Positions 43,290 to 55,200 of a stretch of DNA of 64,000 nucleotides are shown here, in pieces. Source of the stretch: Sceloporus undulatus (lineage: Eukaryota > Chordata > Lepidosauria > Squamata > Phrynosomatidae); assembly GCF_019175285.1 (NCBI RefSeq), contig NC_056525.1:128034115-128098114 (forward strand), written 5' to 3'. Numbering within the stretch: the stretch's first letter is position 1; every line of letters starts with the position of its first letter. The translations under genes were made by a program, and so were the position numbers. Under the pieces are notes generated by a model. The model made no database searches and had not been told where the DNA came from. It was given only the letters and a program-made list of their open reading frames with translations.

Positions 43290-43990
43290 ATGATTGCAAT
43301 GTAGAAAAGTAATTCTGAAGAAAGATTTCAAAAAAAATTGGGCAAACAAGAAAGGAGGAACAGTAGCATTCTCTGTCAAGGATGTGTACACTTGTAACAA
43401 AATCCATGATCAAGCATGGAAAATTATGGATGATCATTTACTTAAGATCATTTAAGTAAAAAAGGGGAAGGAAACAACAGTAATATTACTTTGGGAAGTT
43501 TATTGTACATCCTCAAGGCAGACTGAAGACTTGGATAATGTCTTCCTAAACCAAATGATCCAACATTCAAAAAAAGATACAGTACTAATGGGGGACTTCA
43601 GCCACCTTGATATTTGCTGAAAGTCAAAGTCTGCCAAGAATGTAAAGTCAACAAATCCCCCACTTGCCTTGTAGACAATTTTATTGACAAGGTGGTGGAG
43701 GAAAGAAGAGCACTGACTATTTTTGACATGATACTAAGCAACAGGAAAGAACAGGTCAGTGAGCTAGAAGTAGCAGAATCTTTAGATGGGTGTGACCATG
43801 TCCTCTTTGGATTTATTATACAAAAAGGAGAGCAAGCCAAATGTGGTCATAAACATACTCTGCATGTTAACAAAGCTGATTTCAGTAAACTTAGAAAAAT
43901 AGTGAGATCCCATGGTCAGAAATCAAGGGGAAGGAGTTTAGCAGTTTCTTAAAAACAAGATATCAAATGACCAATTACAAACAATTCCAA
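43290..43990 (+). mobile_element. CR1 LINE endonuclease fragment
   Basis: Plus-strand segment with MGDF-type and DICxK-type blocks, then MILSNRKEQVSELEVAESLD and CDHVLFGFIIQKGEQAKCGH. Confidence 0.75.
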
Positions 43991-44324
43991 GTTTGAAGAA
44001 AAATAGGCAGTACTTGTAGGAAGAGTCAGAAAAGCAAAAGCTCAGAATAAATTCAGGTTTGTTGGTGTTACATACAGAAAACTTTATTCAAGAAAGAAAG
44101 TTGTTGGCAGGACTGAGACACTCTCATTTACAGTGTATATTAAAGCAATTAGCTATTCAAATGTTTTTGCACACGTCACTTGTTGATCTTTAAACCATTC
44201 CCATTTCCAGAGTTCCCTCTTCTTTCCCATCAACCTGATCTTGATAGTGTTTCCATCAAATTGATCTTGATATACTTCCACCCCTCACATCTGCTCATTT
44301 GTCACATTCCTAGTTCTTCAAAGG

Positions 44325-44778
44325 ATGCTGACAAGCCGGAACATGTCCAGAGAAAAGGCAACAAGGTAAAATGTCTGGAAACCTAGCCCTGTAAGGAACA
44401 GTTGAAGAAGCTGAACATGCTTAGTTTGAAGAAGAGAAGACTGAGAAGTGACAAGGTAATTTAAATAGGAAAAGATGTCATGTAGAAGATGGAACAGGTT
44501 AAGTGTTCTGCTGTTTCAAAAACTGGAACAAGAACCAATTACAGTAGTCCAAATTGTAAGAGATTCCACCTAAACATTAAGAAGAACTTGTTTAATGTAA
44601 GAGCTATTCCATAGTATAATAGATGGCCTTGGTGGACTTTCCTTTCTTGGAGGTTTCTCAACAGAGGTTGAATGGCCATCTTTTCGGAGTCCATGAGTTG
44701 TGTGTCCTGCATGACAGAAAGGGGTTGGACTGGATGGCCTTTGCAGTCCTGAGTCTGTGATTCTGTTATTCTAAATAG
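44325..44778 (+). mobile_element. CR1 LINE 3' end
   Basis: Plus-strand decayed CR1 tail region (TTGGACTGGATGGCCTTTGC; GTGATTCTGTTATTCT). It may be the 3' part of the 43290 copy, with about 335 bp of other sequence between. Confidence 0.7.
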
Positions 44779-45099
44779 GATTCTAGTAGTTTATGTAGAA
44801 TGTGTTACTCAGACTATGTGGGGGACTGGATTTCTGCATCCTTCTGGGACTTTTCCCCTTTAGCTACGAGATTATCCCATGGGAAACCTGCAGCAGGATA
44901 CACGCAGGTTGTAACTGTCAGGAACGGATCTTATTGCATGTCTGGGAGCCTGGGCAGCAGACAGTCTGTATCCCACCTGGGCCTCTCCCACAACTTTTAA
45001 TGAATTGTATTTTCCTGTTCTTGAAAAGCTGCCAGAGAAGCCTAGGTTGGATATGGACTGCCTACTGGCCAAGCTCCTGCCCATGTGATAAGATCTGTT

Positions 45100-45640
45100 C
45101 CAGATTGTTGTTGTTATTATTACTACTATTATATTTATTTGTATCCGGCTCTTTTCCCAGAACTAGAATTCAGAGCGGCTTCACAGCATTTAAAAACAAT
45201 ACAATTAAAAAATATAGAAAAGTCATACATTAAAATAGAATTAAAATTGTTAGACTATTAGAATCATAGAATCATAGAGTTGGAAGAGACCGCAAGGGCC
45301 ATCCAGTCCAATCCCCTGCCATGCAGGAAATCTCAATCAAAATAGGTTACTTATTAAAAGAATAATACAGTTAAAAAGATACAACATCCTAGTCCTTTAA
45401 GAACATTGTTTTAAAAAGCCTGCCTGCATAAGAATGTTTTAACCTGCCAGCCAAAGGCCAACAAGGAGGGACCCATTCTGATCTCTGGGAAGGGAGTTCC
45501 AGAGTCTAGGGGGCAGCCACCGAGAAGGCCTTCTCTCGCGTCCCCACCAACTGTGCTTGTGATGGGATGGAGAGGAGGGACTCTTCTGAGGGTCTCAGGG
45601 CCTGGGCCAGTTCGTATCGGGAGATATGGTCTGCCAAATA
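45100..45640 (-). mobile_element. L2 3' end/UTR with a small CR1 tail inserted
   Basis: Reverse L2 3' region (GGGAGTTCCAGAGTCTAGGG; GCCACCGAGAAGGCCTTCTC; a TTTATTTGTATCC end), split by an 82-bp CR1 3' tail at about 45262-45343. Confidence 0.65.
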
Positions 45641-45835
45641 TTGTTACAATCTGTGTCTATCCTGCCATAGATTTGTGTGGTAATCTCTTCAGACTGTTTC
45701 TTTCCTAGGAACTCTGTGCAGAAACCACCACTTTGAGAAGGGCACTGACGCAGTGGCTTCTTCCAGTTCCGTCTCTGGGCTACTGTTATGAAGAGTTGTG
45801 ATTTGTTTTTGAAAGCAAAGGCACAAAGAAACTTG

Positions 45836-46054
45836 GGCTGCATCCACACTGGAGAAATAACCCAGTTTGGCACCACTTTAACTCTTTGTCTGGCTCAAGG
45901 CTATGGAATTCTGGGAGTTGGAGTTTGTTGTGGGGCCCTGAGTGAAGCTCTGCTCTGGGCCGACAACGAACTCCACTCCCAGAATTCTACAGCCTTGAGC
46001 CAGACAAAGAGTTAAAGCGGTACCAATCCGGGCTATTTCTCCAGTGTGGATGCT
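45836..46054. mobile_element. foldback MITE, GGCTGCATCCACACT family, copy 1
   Basis: Two arms of about 95 bp are reverse complements (GCATCCACACTGGAGAAATA; TTTAACTCTTTGTCTGGCTC), spaced by a short loop. Copy 2 at 55427-55645. Confidence 0.85.
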
Positions 46055-46439
46055 CAGGACCTGCCCTAGGGCTCAGCCTTCTGCCTAGCAGGAACTCCAA
46101 AATGGTCTCCATTCTGGGCAGGACCCAGAAGCATGGGTTTACATCCATGTGTAGGATGAGTGCTTCTTTGCTCATGTCCTCCAAGCCTTCTTGAAGGCCC
46201 TCCTTGGCAGTAAGGACTCTGCCGGTCTCCCTGCTGGCGGCCTCCTTGGGCTCAAGCCCCTTCCAGGAGGGAGACAGCCAGCCAGGATTAATGCTTGCGG
46301 GGCAGCAGGGTTCAGTCAGAACTGCAGCCTTTCTTCAAGGGACTGAGGCAAAATCTCGAGCGCCCCCTCCTGGCGAATGAGTGCCACAGCGGCGGGTGCC
46401 TGTTGCTTGGTAGCAGGAAGCCCTCTGGAGCGCATGCGC

Positions 46440-46609
46440 AGCCACGCCCCTTCCTTCCTTCCTTCCTTCCTTCCTTCCGAGGCTGTTTTCATCGATAGTC
46501 TCGGCCACTGCTCCGCCCCCGCCAGGAGCGCCGAGTGATCGATGGGATAAGGGCGGAGGACGGGCCCGCCCCCTCCGGCCATTTCCGTGCCGGCTCCCAA
46601 GAGAAGCAG
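46440..46609 (+). promoter_or_regulatory. VAMP4: VAMP4 CpG promoter and 5' UTR exon 1 (start not determinable)
   Basis: A GC/CpG-rich block lies between AT-rich repeats and ends in a strong donor, AAGCAG/GTGAGC at 46610. That donor can pair with the acceptor at 49275 in front of the VAMP4 start. A (CTTC)n tract (46449-46478) lies at its left. I infer this as the first non-coding exon plus promoter; the transcription start cannot be read from sequence. Confidence 0.6.
46449..46478. repeat. (CTTC)n microsatellite in the VAMP4 promoter block
   Basis: Seven CTTC units. Confidence 0.9.
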
Positions 46610-46800
46610 GTGAGCGGCGGCGGAGGAGGAATTGGGCCGGGCGAAGGGCCCCCTTCCCTGGGACTCAGCACCGCAGGGGCCCGGGGCGCCACCCTGGAAA
46701 CAGCTGGGCCTCGCGTGGCTGTCCTCTGCCCTGAGCCACGGAGGCCCTCAGGGGAAGGCGCCCCAGGCCCCAGGCTCCCCGACGGAGCCCAGGCAGCTAG

Positions 46801-46998
46801 ACTCATAGAACCATAGATCTGGAAGAGACCGCAAGGGCCCTGATCCAGTCCAGCCCCTTCTGCCATGCAGGAACTCTCCGTCAAAGCATCCCTATTGACA
46901 GATGGCCATCCAGCCTCTGCTTAAAGACAGCCTCCAAGGAAGGAGGAGACTCCACCACTCTCCCAGGGAGTGTGTTCCACTGTCCAACAGCCCTCACT
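46801..46998 (-). mobile_element. CR1 3' end (half of a twin-primed copy)
   Basis: Minus-strand CR1 terminus (CATAGAACCATAGATCTGG; CTCCAAGGAAGGAGGAGAC), joined to an inverted upstream segment at 46999. In VAMP4 intron 1. Confidence 0.8.
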
Positions 46999-47180
46999 GT
47001 CAGTCAATATTTGAAGGGATGGCATATTGAGGAGAGAACAAGCTTGTTTTCTGCTGCTCCAGAGAAGAGGACCTGGAACAATGGATGCAAGCTCCAGGAA
47101 AAGAGATTCTACCTCAACATTAGGAGGAACTCCCTGACAATAAGGGCCGTCCGACAGTGGAACACACTCCACTGAGTGTC
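46999..47180 (+). mobile_element. CR1 inverted 5' part of the same copy
   Basis: Plus-strand [20 protein letters not shown] and RFYLNIRRNSLTIRAVRQWN, the segment that normally precedes 46801-46998. Confidence 0.8.
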
Positions 47181-47252
47181 CCACTACACTGTTGGGAATG
47201 TGGAAGTCCATTACTTATGCTTCAGACTGACTGACTGACTTGACATCAAGTA

Positions 47253-47690
47253 GCATGGTGTAGTGGTTTGAATGTTGTATTAGGGCCCTGGGAGACTAGG
47301 GTTGAAATACCTGCTCAGCCATGGAAACCCACTGTGTGACCTTGGGTAAATCACGCTCATATAGGCCCCATACAGACAGGCCAAAATAAAGTTGCTTCAG
47401 GTCACTTTGGAGGTATACTATTTAAGGCATGCAAATGTCCTAAGAGTCCAGAAGCCGTGCCAAAGCTACACTCCAGTCTTTAGGACTGGAGCGTTGCCTT
47501 GGCGCGGCTTCTGGACTCTTAAGACGCATGTAGCATTTAAACAGCATTCTTCCAAAGTGACCCGAAGCAGCTTTATTTTGGCCTGCCTGTATGGGGCCAT
47601 AGTCTCAGAGGAAGGCAAAGCCCCCCCCCCAACATATCTTGCAGAGAAAACCCTGTGATAGGTTTACCTTAGCATTGAAGACATACAGCA
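47253..47690 (+). repeat. tRNA-like SINE split by a foldback MITE
   Basis: SINE head (GCATGGTGTAGTGGTTTGAA; CTGCTCAGCCATGGAAACCC) to 47363, tail (AGAGGAAGGCAAAGCC; GAGAAAACCCTGTGATAGG) from 47599. Confidence 0.75.
47364..47598. mobile_element. 235-bp foldback MITE, copy 1
   Basis: GGCCCCATACAGACAGGCC ... GGCCTGCCTGTATGGGGCC, with arms of roughly 110 bp. ATA on both sides (47361-47363, 47599-47601). A 3-bp target site would suit PIF/Harbinger; superfamily not proven. Confidence 0.88.
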
Positions 47691-49275
47691 ATAACAGTTG
47701 GGCTTAGCCAACGTAGGACATAGTGCAGGTAGTGATGCACTCATAGTAGTCTTAAAATGCTTGGCTGTAATTCAATATAAATGGATTTATATATTGTAAA
47801 TCCTGCTTGTATCTTTTAATTTGAGTAATCTTGTCATAAAACCTATTGCATAAAAACATTCCAACTTCCTGTTCACTGAATCTATTCTTTTCTCTGTAAC
47901 TCATTTCTCTGTAAAAAGTACTGTTGTGCTGATCTGTGAAACTTTTGCTGTGGTTAATCTTTTTTTAAAAATGTTAATGTTATGTAAAACATTGAAAAGC
48001 GTTGCTATGTGTAAAGGCTGCATGCTGCTGAATATATAGAGAAAGACTTGTGCTTTTTTGACCTCTTGTGCTTAACAGTTGAGATCACAGGACCCAGCAT
48101 ATGCTTGATATGATCCAACAAGTGCTGGTCTTGCTGTATTCAGTGGAGTTTTGAATTCTCTAGTAATGTGGAAGAACAACAGAAACTAGAGCACTATCAA
48201 AATGGCTTTCTGTTTTCAGGGTTTTGAAACAGTGAGTAGGATCTTTGGGCCAAAACAGAAAGCCCTAAAGCGGTGATGTCATGCCACCCCTTGAGCGATG
48301 GATTCAGGCCGTGGCAGCTGCGCGTTACAGCCCCGATCAAGCATTTTTCCTGCCCCAAAAGGAGCGGCAAAATGACACTCTTTTGTGGGGCGGAAAAAAG
48401 GCATCCTTGCCACTGCCACAGCTTTTTGGTGTTTCGGCGGCATGGCGCATGTAAATGCAAAAATGCTGTGAAGCCACCGCAAGTGCAGTCAGCTATGTGG
48501 CTTCCCAGTGGCATGGGGGCAGCATTAGAGCATACAGCATTTAAACACTGTGCTTATACACTGCCCCCAACCTGGTGCTTACTGCTGGTCTGTTTTCCCC
48601 CTAAGTTCTCCCCCCTCCCCAACATCTATTTCAGAATGGCACAAATTTTAAAAAATAAAGACAACTACCCATTTTCTTGCTTGTGTGAAATCTTTTAAAC
48701 ACTTTTTCTGGTTATCACATGATCAGTACTTATATTAGTGACATATTAAAACTTTGCCTTTTGTTAAAAGCTTTTTACACATGGAAAGCTTTAAGATACA
48801 GTATTTAAAAGCAAAACAAAATTAATTCGTATTTATAATCTGACTTGAAGAGGCAGATTTCCTTAAGAGAAGTTGTTAACTAAACCATTTGTGGGCTTGC
48901 CATCCGCAGATTTGAGCATCTGCAGATGGCAAGCCGCATTGCCCCAAATGGCAGCGTGTGCACACAGCCATACTACCAGCCACATGCATGTCATGGCACC
49001 ATTAGGGTGTCTGGAATGCATCCCCTGTGGATACGAAGGTCTGACTATCTTCAACATTATTGATCCAGTGTGTTTAAACATAAAATAATACATGCTAGGG
49101 TGATATGATACTAATTTATAAAGTATCTGAGAACCCATGCATGTGTTTTCATATATCAGTTTATATAGGAAATTCTGTGACCACTTTTTAAGCTTTACAG
49201 TTTGGGTGAGAACTGAATTTGGCTGAGAACTGGAAACCCAACTAAGATAGCGATTTTTGTTTTTCTTCCTCTTAG
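47691..49275. other. VAMP4 intron 1, mostly unclassified
   Basis: Includes a CpG-rich repeat-like block at about 48245-48545 and a piece near 48890-49050 ending TGTGGATACGAAGG (Tigger-like end). No gene seen. Confidence 0.4.
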
Positions 49276-52200
49276 ACAGTTTTCTACTTCTACACTGGAT
49301 AACTAAAAGCAAAACTTGTATGGAAACATGCCACCAAAATTCAAGCGCCACCTTAATGATGATGATGTTACTGGGTCAGTGAAAAGTGAGCGGGTAAGTA
49401 TGCGTTTTAATGATTTTTAAAAATGTAGACATGTCAGTGACCAAGAGTTACAGAGCTAGGCCATTTGAAGGGCTTTCATAAATCATCCATCCCAAGAACA
49501 ATTACTCTGCACTCTAGAGAATGGTCATACGATACCATCTAATTGATAACATTAAGCAGGCCTTGGTCTACTTAGGGATAAAGCAGATGGGGCAGTCAGA
49601 CACCACAGTCCGAAATGGGCCACCAGTAGGAGCAGCTTTTTGCTGCCCCTTTTCAGTCCGGCTTCAGGGAGCATTAGGCAGCCTCAGAATGACTTTTGTG
49701 TGGTTTGGGGGGCATGCATTGTTTGAACGCCATGCCCCCAAAGCATTTGGAAGATGTTGTATTTGGTCCATGTATTTCGAGCCATAGTTTTTGGGGTCCG
49801 AGGAAGCAGCATAGTATTGTATAGTATAGTATTTAAATTGCCTTGAGCCTTTTAAGGAAGCAGCAGAATCTAGGAGAATAGACAGAATAGTCTGTCCAAA
49901 GCAGGGGTGAGGAATATGTGGTCGTCCAGTTATTGGTGGTCTGCCAGTTTTTTGGACCCAGCCAGCACAACCAGTGGGAGAGTGAGAATGGGAGTGTAGT
50001 GCAGTAACATCTAGAGGGATGCATAGACTCTACCCTGATCTGAAGTATGCCTAATAGGCTTCTGTACACCTTTTTCTTGAAAATCACCAGGTAGCTATAC
50101 AAGTGTTATCACACAGATGCCTGTGAAGCTTTGAACTGGGATCACAGGTATATCCCAAAATTAGTCTAAGCATGTTTCCTTATGTTCTCAAGGTAGTTAA
50201 TGAACATTGGGCCTGAACAGACAGGCTAAAATAAAGCTGCTTTGGGCCACTTTGGAAGTGTGCTCTTTAAATGATGCATGCATTCTAAAAGGCCGGAAAC
50301 CATGCCAAAACCATGCTCTAGTCCTAAGGATTGGAGTGCAACTTTGGTGCAGCTTCTGGCCTCTTAAGATGCATGTGTCATTTAAACAGCACACTTCCAA
50401 AGTGGCCCAAAGCAGCTTTATTTTGGCCTGTCTGTTCGGGCCCATTGTCTCTCACATAAAATCAGTGTGTGTGAGGGAAACTGATTTCATTGGTACATAA
50501 ATAAAGTACAGTGGGTCCTTGTTATCTGCTGGGGTTTGGTTCCAGGATTTCCAGTAGATAACAAAATCTGTGGATGTTCGAGTCCCAGGATGGGGGACAA
50601 CTGGCTGAATGAAACTACGTGTGAAAGGGATCTAGGTGTCCAAGTAGACCATAAGTTGAACATGAGTCAACAGTGTGATGTGACAGCTAACAAGGCCAAT
50701 ACAATTTTAGGCTGCATAAATAGAAGTATAGTGTCTAGATCCAGGGAAGTAATAGTGCCACTCTGTTCTGCTTTGGTCAGGCCCCACCTTGAATATTGTG
50801 TCCAGTTCTGGGCACCACAATTCAAAAAGGACATTGAGAAACTGGAGCGTGTCCAAAGGAGAGCGACTAAAATGGTGAAAGGTCTGGAAACCATGCCCTA
50901 TGAGGAACGACTTAGGGAGCTGGGGATGTTTAGCCTGGAAAAGAGAAGGCTAAGAGGTGATATGATAGCCCTGTTTAAATATTTGAAGGGATGTCATATT
51001 GAGGAGGGAGCAAGTTTGTTTTCTGCTGCTCCAGAGACTAGGACCCGGAACAATGGATGCAAGCTGCAGGAAAAGAGATTCCACCTCAACATTAGGAGGA
51101 ACTTCCTGACAGTAAGGGCTGTTTGACAGTGGAACAAAGGAAGGGGTATTGGTCAGTAGGCTTGGCCAGTCTTGTCAGCCTCTCTGTCACATCATGGATC
51201 TTTGCCCCGGGGAGACAACACACCTCTCAAGACATCTTGTCAGGCCCACAAATCACTGCATCTGTACCCCTCAGCAAGGAGTCCCCCACCATGACCACAC
51301 GCCTCCTCTGAGGCTTAGCAGCGACTGTTCCCTCTGGTGGATCTCTCAAGCTCCCCTGCTCTGTCCCTGAAGTCTGTCCATGCTGCTCTTCCTCGTCCTC
51401 CTTGATAAGGGAAAGAGCATCTTGATAACTTCAGAGCAGCAGTGGAAAAGGCCGTCTGGGTAACTGAAGTTAGCCTGGATTTAAATTTTTTTTTTTTTTT
51501 GCTGAAGTAAGTTCTTCCCAGAGCACCTTAATGTGTGGGACGGACAGTACAGAAGGTGTTTCCTTAAGTATTCTGGACCCAAGCCATGTAGGGCTTTAAA
51601 GGTAATCACCAACACCTTGTACCTTACCCAGAAACTAATTGGCAGCCAGTGAAGGGACTTAATAACCGGTGTTATGTGATCATTCCGAGAAATACCTGTG
51701 ATTAATCTGGCTGCCATTTTTTGTACCAGCTGAAGTTTCCAAACTTGGCACAGGGATAGCCCCATATAGAGCGCATTACAGAAGTCTAATTGAGAGGATA
51801 CCAGTGCGTGTACTACTGTTTCATAGTCTCCTGGCTCCAGGAAGGATGTGCAGCTGGCGTCTTAGTCTTTCTAATGAAGTTGACTTCCTACATCAGGTTT
51901 TTAGCCTGTGAACATCCGGTAAAAAGTACCAAACATTCTACATATGGCCCTATATTTAAGTGTAGGAGCACGTGAAGGAGTGGATAATGAAATATTTGAA
52001 CCAGCTCTGGGGTTGTGTCCATATATCTGTTTTTGTTCCAGGGAAGGATCTGGGTCCTTTTCTTCTATTTATAAGCTAGATCCTTATTAAGAATGGATAT
52101 TCCAAAATATGTGAACTGTCTTCTCTGTAGAACTCTGTAGTGGATGTCATAGAGGCACAATTCTCACTTGTGAAATGGAGCACCAGAATAAAGGCTCAGT

Positions 52201-55200
52201 TGATGAGCTTCAGTCAGATCCAATGTTTACATAATTGTTTCTGCATTTCTTTTGAGGATGCAAGAATATTGCCCACTCCCTCTCCCTTTCAGTGTAATCA
52301 GGAAGTCTGTATTGCTCACCATTGGGTTGCACTCATGCAGGAAATCAGTATAACAGCCTATGATTTTCCACAGAAGTTTAGCTGCTTTAAGGATGCTATG
52401 GTCATTTGCAGTTATCTCTCCTATTCATTTGATTTCTCTGTTCTTAGGCCTAGGAGATTGGGCAGTATTGCTGCCTTTTCTCTTAGTGTTCTTTATTGAG
52501 AAATTCCATCTTGGAGTGATGTTTTGCTATATTTATTCCATGGCTGTTTGTTGTTACAAAAAACAGCCCTGTATGATGAAAAACGGAAACTATAGTTGGC
52601 CTTCCACATTTGCGGTTTTGACTTTTGCAGATTTGATTATTTGTGGTTTTGATTCATATGTTCTCTCTAGGAATCTCTAGGTCCTCCAGTGCACCTCTTC
52701 CAGGAATTTACCATCGAGTTGTATTGGAGAATCTAGAAGTTCCTAGAAAAAAACACTTGTCTAGGTATTTGTGTGTCCTTCAGCATGATTCTATAATCAA
52801 CTTCTGGCAGATGTTGACCACAGAGTTGCATTGGAGGACCTGGAGATTCCTATAGAGGCATTCCCTTAGGTAAAACACTCAGCTTGAATCCAGAGAAAAC
52901 GGAAGTACTTGTGATAGGTCCTCCTGGCCCAGGGATGGCGGTGGTTCCACCTGTCCTGAATGGGATCACGCTTCCCGTGAAGGACTCTGCACGCAGTCTG
53001 GGGGTGCTCCTTGACTCGTCGCTCCACCTTACATCTCAGGTGGATGCGACGGTCAGGAGCACCTGCTATCAGCTTCAGATGATACGCCAGCTGCATCCCT
53101 ACCTGAGCCGGGGGGACCTAGAAACAGTGGTACACGCTCTGGTCACCTCTCGGTTGGATTTCTGCAATGCGCTCTACATGGGGCAACCCTTGTAGCATAC
53201 CTGGAAGCTGCAATTAGTGCAGAATATGGCAGCAAGACTGGTCACTAATACACCTAGGACCAGTCATATAACACTGGTCTTAAAAGACCTACATTGGCTG
53301 CCTGTTCGCTTCCGGGCGCAATACAAGGTGATGGTCATAACCTATAAAGCCCTAAATGGCTTGGGCCCAGAGTACTTAAAGGACCGCCTCTCTCCGTACA
53401 ATCCGCCCCGCACACTCAGCTCTACTGGGCAGCATCTGCTAAGAGTTCCAGAGACCAGATTAGTCAACACCACCAGAAGGGCCTTTTCCACCTCGGCCCC
53501 TACTCTCTGGAACTCGCTGCCCATCGAGCTCCGTTCAGCAACCTCCCTGGCCCAATTTAAGAAGGGGCTGAAAACGTTCTTTTTTAAACAGGCTTACGCC
53601 TGATACTTCCCCTGAGAGCCCTCCCCCCTCTGTTAGCAACTTACGATTTGGCACAAGTTCTTTTATTGTTTTAATTGTATTGTTTTTAAATTGTAAATTG
53701 TATTGTATTGAATGTAGTTTTATTAAGTTTTTATTATTTATTTTATTATTTATCAAAAAGAATAGTATATTTTTTATTTGTAGTTTTTCCACATTCACGG
53801 GGGCCCTTAACCCCTAACTCCAGCGAATGTGGAGGGACTACTGTAGTTAATTTTTAGTGGAGTAATATCTTGTAGCCACATATCTGTTTTGTTCTACATT
53901 ATTCCATGTTGTATCTATTTTATTGTGTTAAATTATGTTGGTGGTATGCATAAGGCTTGCAAATCCCCAAAACTACATGATGCCCTTGCCTTTTGATGCC
54001 GTGTTTAATAAAAAAAAATCGTCAAACACATCTTCAGTTAGATAAGTTACTCAAATATTAAGGCTCCACTTAGGTAAAAAGAATAGTATTACAGAAGCTA
54101 GAGAAATTAGTTTGGCAATACTTCATCTAGTATTTATTTATTTCATTTGTATGCTGCCTTTCTCCCAGGAGGGACCCAAGGCAGCTCACAGATAAAAACA
54201 TTTTAAAAATCTCAATAAAACTCAAAACAATTAAAATAATCTACAAACAAAATAAAATCACATAAAAAGTAGAACTAAAAATACCAAAATCTCAGTTGTA
54301 ATGAGTGCAAGCAAAGGGTCAAATGTGAAGAACGTAGCTGAATAGCCCATGGAACTTGCCCATGGCACAAACATTTATTTTTATGCAGATAGTAATTTGA
54401 TCAATAGTCATTAAATGATTTAGCAATAACAATAGCAAGTACAGTTTGCCCTTTACGTTGGGATCCATTCCGGACTCCCCGCGTAAAGCAAATACCACCT
54501 ATGCTTGAGGCCCATTTAAATGAATGGGGCTCATGTAAGCAGCGGCGCGTGCGTGCCATGGGCAGAAGCCCCATTTGTCCCTATGGGACGCGCCGCCCCT
54601 TCTCCCTGCGTGGCTTTCAGCGTATGCTAAAAGCCGCATAAAGCACACCCGTGTATGACATGGGTGCACTGTACATTTCTATACCACTTATCAGTGCACT
54701 TAAGTACTCCCTAAGCGGTTTACAATGTGTAAACTAATTGCCCCCAACAATCTGGGTACTCATTTTAGTGACCTTGGAAGGATGCAAGCCTGAACCCTTT
54801 TGCTGGTATTGAACTCACAACCTTATCGTTTGTGAGTGAGTGGCTGCAGTACAGACATTTAACCACTGTGCTACTAGGGCTCGCTCTTATGATGTTTTCC
54901 TGAGAAAGCACATAGTCGGTGTCTTTATATCATATTGGTTAGTGGAACTAGAAATCACAAAATAGAAATCCCTTCTGGAGGATTAGCGTTTACAATGTCA
55001 ATTTGGCTTCTGAATTGCAACAGTTAAGATGAGCTGCTAAAATGGTTTATGCTTATGGTTTGCAAAGACAGAAAGAAACAGTTTTGGGGCATAGATCTGT
55101 TAGTGGCATTGTGCTTAGTTTTCCTAAAATTTTAAGAAAAATGCACCTCAAAGAGCCACGATGTTTTGTATGGCATTAAAGAGAGGGGAAATGAAACATT

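Noticed and set aside
46535-46816. 93-codon open frame over the VAMP4 promoter
   Set aside because: GC-rich sequence across a splice donor; no homology to any protein I recognise.
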